DNA of 37,500 bases from Chrysomallon squamiferum. Lineage: Eukaryota; Mollusca; Gastropoda; Neomphalida; Peltospiridae. The translations under genes were made by a program, and so were the position numbers. This document shows, in pieces, positions 34,741 through 37,500 of this stretch (the stretch's first letter is position 1; each line of letters begins with the position of its first letter). Where the stretch lies: assembly GCA_012295275.1 (NCBI GenBank), contig CM022676.1, positions 9,048,586 through 9,086,085 of the forward strand, written 5' to 3'. The notes below the pieces were generated by a model. It was not told where the DNA came from and did no database searches. It saw nothing but the letters and a program-made list of their open reading frames with translations.

Positions 34741-35480
34741 ATTATTACTACTAGTAGTAGCACTAGTATTTCAACGACTGTAATTGCTAGTACTACAATT
34801 ACCACTACTACTACTACTACTGCTACTGCTATAATTACTAATACAAATATTGTTATTAAATTGGATACTACTACTATTGTTACTATTACTACTACTGCTT
34901 CTACTACTACAATTTAAATCGATCAATTACTTATTCAAAATACTGTTTTATCCATTGAAATTTAGGCACAACTGTCATGTACAGGCTGAAAGCCTGTGTT
35001 GTTACAATGTTAGAACCACAACTACTACTACCACTACAACTACTACTACTACTACAACTGCAGGTGCTCATAATATTACTACAACTGCTGTTGCTGCTGC
35101 TGCTGCTGCTACTGCTACCATCAAAACTACAAGTACTACTAATGTTATTATTGTTGCTACTACTATTACTACTATTACTACTACTATTACTACTACTACT
35201 ACTATTGCAACTACTACAAGCGGCTATGACTACTAGTACAACCATTACTAGTGACAACCACTGCATGTACCATTACTACTGCTACTACTATTACTACTAC
35301 TGTTGCAATTATTACTACTATTACTACTACTGTTCAGTTACTACTACTATTACTACTACTACTACTATTGCAACTACTTCTACTACCTCTACCACTACTA
35401 CTTTTACTACTACTACAACTACTACTACTACCACCACAACGCTTACCACCACCACCACTACCACCACCACTACAACTATA
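34741..35480. repeat. (ACT)n-rich triplet region
   Basis: Plus strand is dominated by ACT/TAC triplets, with GCT at 35091-35116 and ACC at 35431-35472. It encodes Leu, Thr or Tyr runs in every frame; up to 195 codons open but not credible as a gene. Confidence 0.9.
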
Positions 35481-35587
35481 AGAATAATATCATTCTCGGT
35501 AACAGTGATATTTCCGTTCAGTTTCCCTATCTCACAACCTGAGAACCGTTTGTGTTTGTCCTAGCCACACACTTCTCGTTTCTGCAG

Positions 35588-35668
35588 AACGACAGTGAAC
35601 GAAAACAAGTCGAAGAATCTCTCGACAAACCCGAACGAAAGAGCAAAGAAGCTGCCGACAGTCTGTAA
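35588..35668 (+). CDS. possible terminal exon, unrecognised
   Basis: Acceptor CTCGTTTCTGCAG|AAC followed by 26 charged codons, NDSERKQVEESLDKPERKSK continuing EAADSL, then TAA. Composition is protein-like in low-complexity surroundings. No upstream partner exon found and the minus strand is also open, so this may be chance. Confidence 0.2.
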   Translation, partial: NDSERKQVEESLDKPERKSKEAADSL

Positions 35669-36119
35669 ATCTCAATCAATGGCCTTCGAAATGACCGGAA
35701 ACGAAATGACATTTTAGTGTGATCCGCGTTGAGCCCTGAAGGCGATTTCCATCATTAGTTCTATAGGGTTGTTCCAGCCCTGTAATGTTTTTTTTTTTTG
35801 GTTTCGTGGATTATATGTCTGTGGATCGATTCCCAGTTGTTGCCGTACATTTTTACAGCTATGAGTATATATGTCTGTCCGTCTGTGCGTGTGTGTGTGT
35901 GATCTTGCGTATTTAAGTTCTATATAGACATATTTATCTCTAAACGTACGTGTATATCTACGTATGTGCATGTGTATGCTATGTATATGTGTGTATGTGT
36001 GTATATATATGTGTGTGTGTGTGTGCGGGTGTGTAAGGATGTATTTATGCATGTAGACCACATATACACATACTAATTCTGCAGAGGTATCTACTACAAA
36101 TGAACCATGTTAGCATGTG

Positions 36120-36506
36120 ACAGCTGAAGCAATATTAGCACTGGTTGTAGTAGCAGCAGTAGCTCGAATTTTAGTAGTCGTAGTAGTAGTAGTGGCAAAG
36201 TTTAAGCAGTAGCAACTGCAATAGTAGTTGTTATGATGGTGTTAGTAGCAGTAGATACAGTACTATTAGTAGTAATAGCAGTAGCAGTAATAGTACTATT
36301 CGTAATGATAGTAGTAGCAGCAGCAGTAATAGTATTAGTAGATGTAGTAATAGCAATAGCAGTACTACATTATTATTAACAGCAGTTATAATAGTAGCAG
36401 CAACAGTAGTATTAAGTAGTAGTAGTAGTAGTAGTAAGTTGTAGTACAACTAGCAGTAGCATTATTACATTATTATTAAAGGCAGTTATAACAGTAACAA
36501 CAGCAG

Positions 36507-36553
<47 letters not shown>

Positions 36554-37500
36554 CATTATTATTAACAGAAGTTACAATAGTAACAGCAGCATCAGTAGTT
36601 GTAGTAGCAGTAGTAGTAGTAGTAGTAGTAGCAGTACTACATTATTATTAACGGCAGTTATAATAGTAACATGTTCAGCAGTAGTTGTAGTTGTAGTAAT
36701 AGTACCAGTAGTAATAGTAGTAGCAGTACTACAATTATTATTAACGGCAGTTATAATAGTTGCAAGTTCAGCAGTAGTTGTAGTAGTAGTAGTAGTACCA
36801 GTAGTAATAGTAGTAGCAGTACTGCATTATTATTAACGGCAGTTATAATAGTTGCAGGTTCAGCAGTAGTTGTAGTAGTAGTAGTAGTACCAGTAGTAAC
36901 AGTAGTAGCAGTACTACATTATTATTAACGGCAATTATAATAGGAACAGGTTCAGCAGTAGTTGTAGTAGTAGTAATAGTACCAGTAGTAATAGTAGTAG
37001 CAGTACTGCATTATTATTAACGGCAATTATAATAGTAGCAGGTTCAGCAGTAGTTGTTGTAGTAGTACCAGTAGTAATAGTAGTAGCAGTACTACATTAT
37101 TATTAACGGCAATTATAATAGGAACAGGTTCAGCAGTAGTTGTAGTAGTAGTAATAGTACCAGTAGTAATAGTAGTAGCAGTACTACATTATTATTAACG
37201 GCAGTTATAATAGGAACAGGTTCAGCAGTAGTTGTAGTAGTAGTACCATTAGTAATAGTAGTAGCAGTACTACATTATTATTAACGGCAGTTATAATAGT
37301 TGCAAGTTCAGCAGTAGTTGTAGTTGTAGTAGTAGTACCAGTAGTAATAGTAGTAGCAGTACTACATTATTATTAACGGCAGATATAATAGGAACAGGTT
37401 CAGCAGTAGTTGTAGTAGTAGTACCAGTAGTAATAGTAGTAGCAGTACAACATTATAGTAGTAATAGTAGTAGCAGTACTACATTATTATTAACGGCAGT
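36120..37500. repeat. AGT-rich minisatellite, 86-93 bp unit, runs off the edge
   Basis: Irregular AGT/GCA triplets from 36120. From about 36630 ordered tandem units contain ACATTATTATTAACGGCAGT, TATAATAG, TTCAGCAGTAGTTGTAGTAG and ACCAGTAGTAATAGTAG. The CATTATTATTAAC landmark recurs at about 36640, 36733, 36824, 36917, 37009, 37095, 37187, 37273 and 37365, with a truncated copy at 37453 and a full one at 37482. Confidence 0.9.

Noticed and set aside
34977-35564. 195-codon plus-strand ORF
   Set aside because: Almost entirely (ACT)n/(CTA)n repeat giving Leu, Tyr and Thr runs; open in several frames because the repeat lacks stops.
37453-37481. Truncated minisatellite unit as an insertion site
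   Set aside because: Fits unequal exchange or slippage within the array; no element or target-site duplication visible.

Overview
This is an AT-rich, intron-rich, microsatellite-heavy metazoan nuclear genome window. It contains one confidently identified gene: a complete Na+/K+-ATPase (sodium pump) catalytic alpha subunit on the minus strand. I rebuilt the coding sequence by hand from 19 exon positions between 5745 and 28504. All introns are GT-AG, every reading-frame phase joins, and the product is 1034 residues (with the 28504 start). An internal check is that known landmark residues all fall at a constant offset of 18 from mature pig/sheep alpha-1 numbering: N140 (N122), E345 (E327), D387 (D369), N794 (N776), E797 (E779), D822/D826 (D804/D808) and D944 (D926). 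The sequence style (invertebrate-like [19 protein letters not shown]) suggests a protostome. A mollusc or other lophotrochozoan is my guess, not something the sequence proves.

The most interesting part is the transcript-diversity architecture. (1) The exon encoding M2 and the M2-to-A-domain linker is present three times in tandem (20896-21009, 20691-20804, 20372-20485). Each copy is exactly 114 nt, phase 0/0, with intact splice sites, and they encode three slightly different 38-residue segments; they look like mutually exclusive exons. (2) Exon 2 begins in phase 0 and can accept several short phase-0 first exons: MASSRVKKDQ at 28475-28504, MKTELLEAEE at 31034-31063 and MGKHKKDVKIRPSPMDRG at 31208-31261. 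This implies alternative promoters and N-termini. (3) Several introns carry short tandem repeats whose units include near-copies of the adjacent exon's own splice site. Exon 12 is bracketed on both sides by such arrays. Exons 4a and 11 have similar acceptor-like copies upstream.

Layout: 1-5744 is the 3' flank and probable 3' UTR, with poly-A/T and AAT runs and no convincing second gene. 5745-24470 holds exons 19 to 2. 24471-28474 is intron 1. Around 28475-28620 are the proximal first exon and a promoter-like stretch with a perfect cAMP-response-element palindrome. 28620-37500 is upstream DNA with two further candidate first exons, an orphan spliced-looking exon (31479-31585), a roughly 95-bp degenerate tandem repeat (32.3-32.85 kb), a promoter-like GC-richer patch (33.34-33.79 kb), and large ACT/AGT triplet arrays. 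These end in an 86-93 bp minisatellite that runs off the right edge.

No rRNA, tRNA, CRISPR, intact transposon or viral gene was recognised. No database or computational search was possible; coordinates were counted manually.
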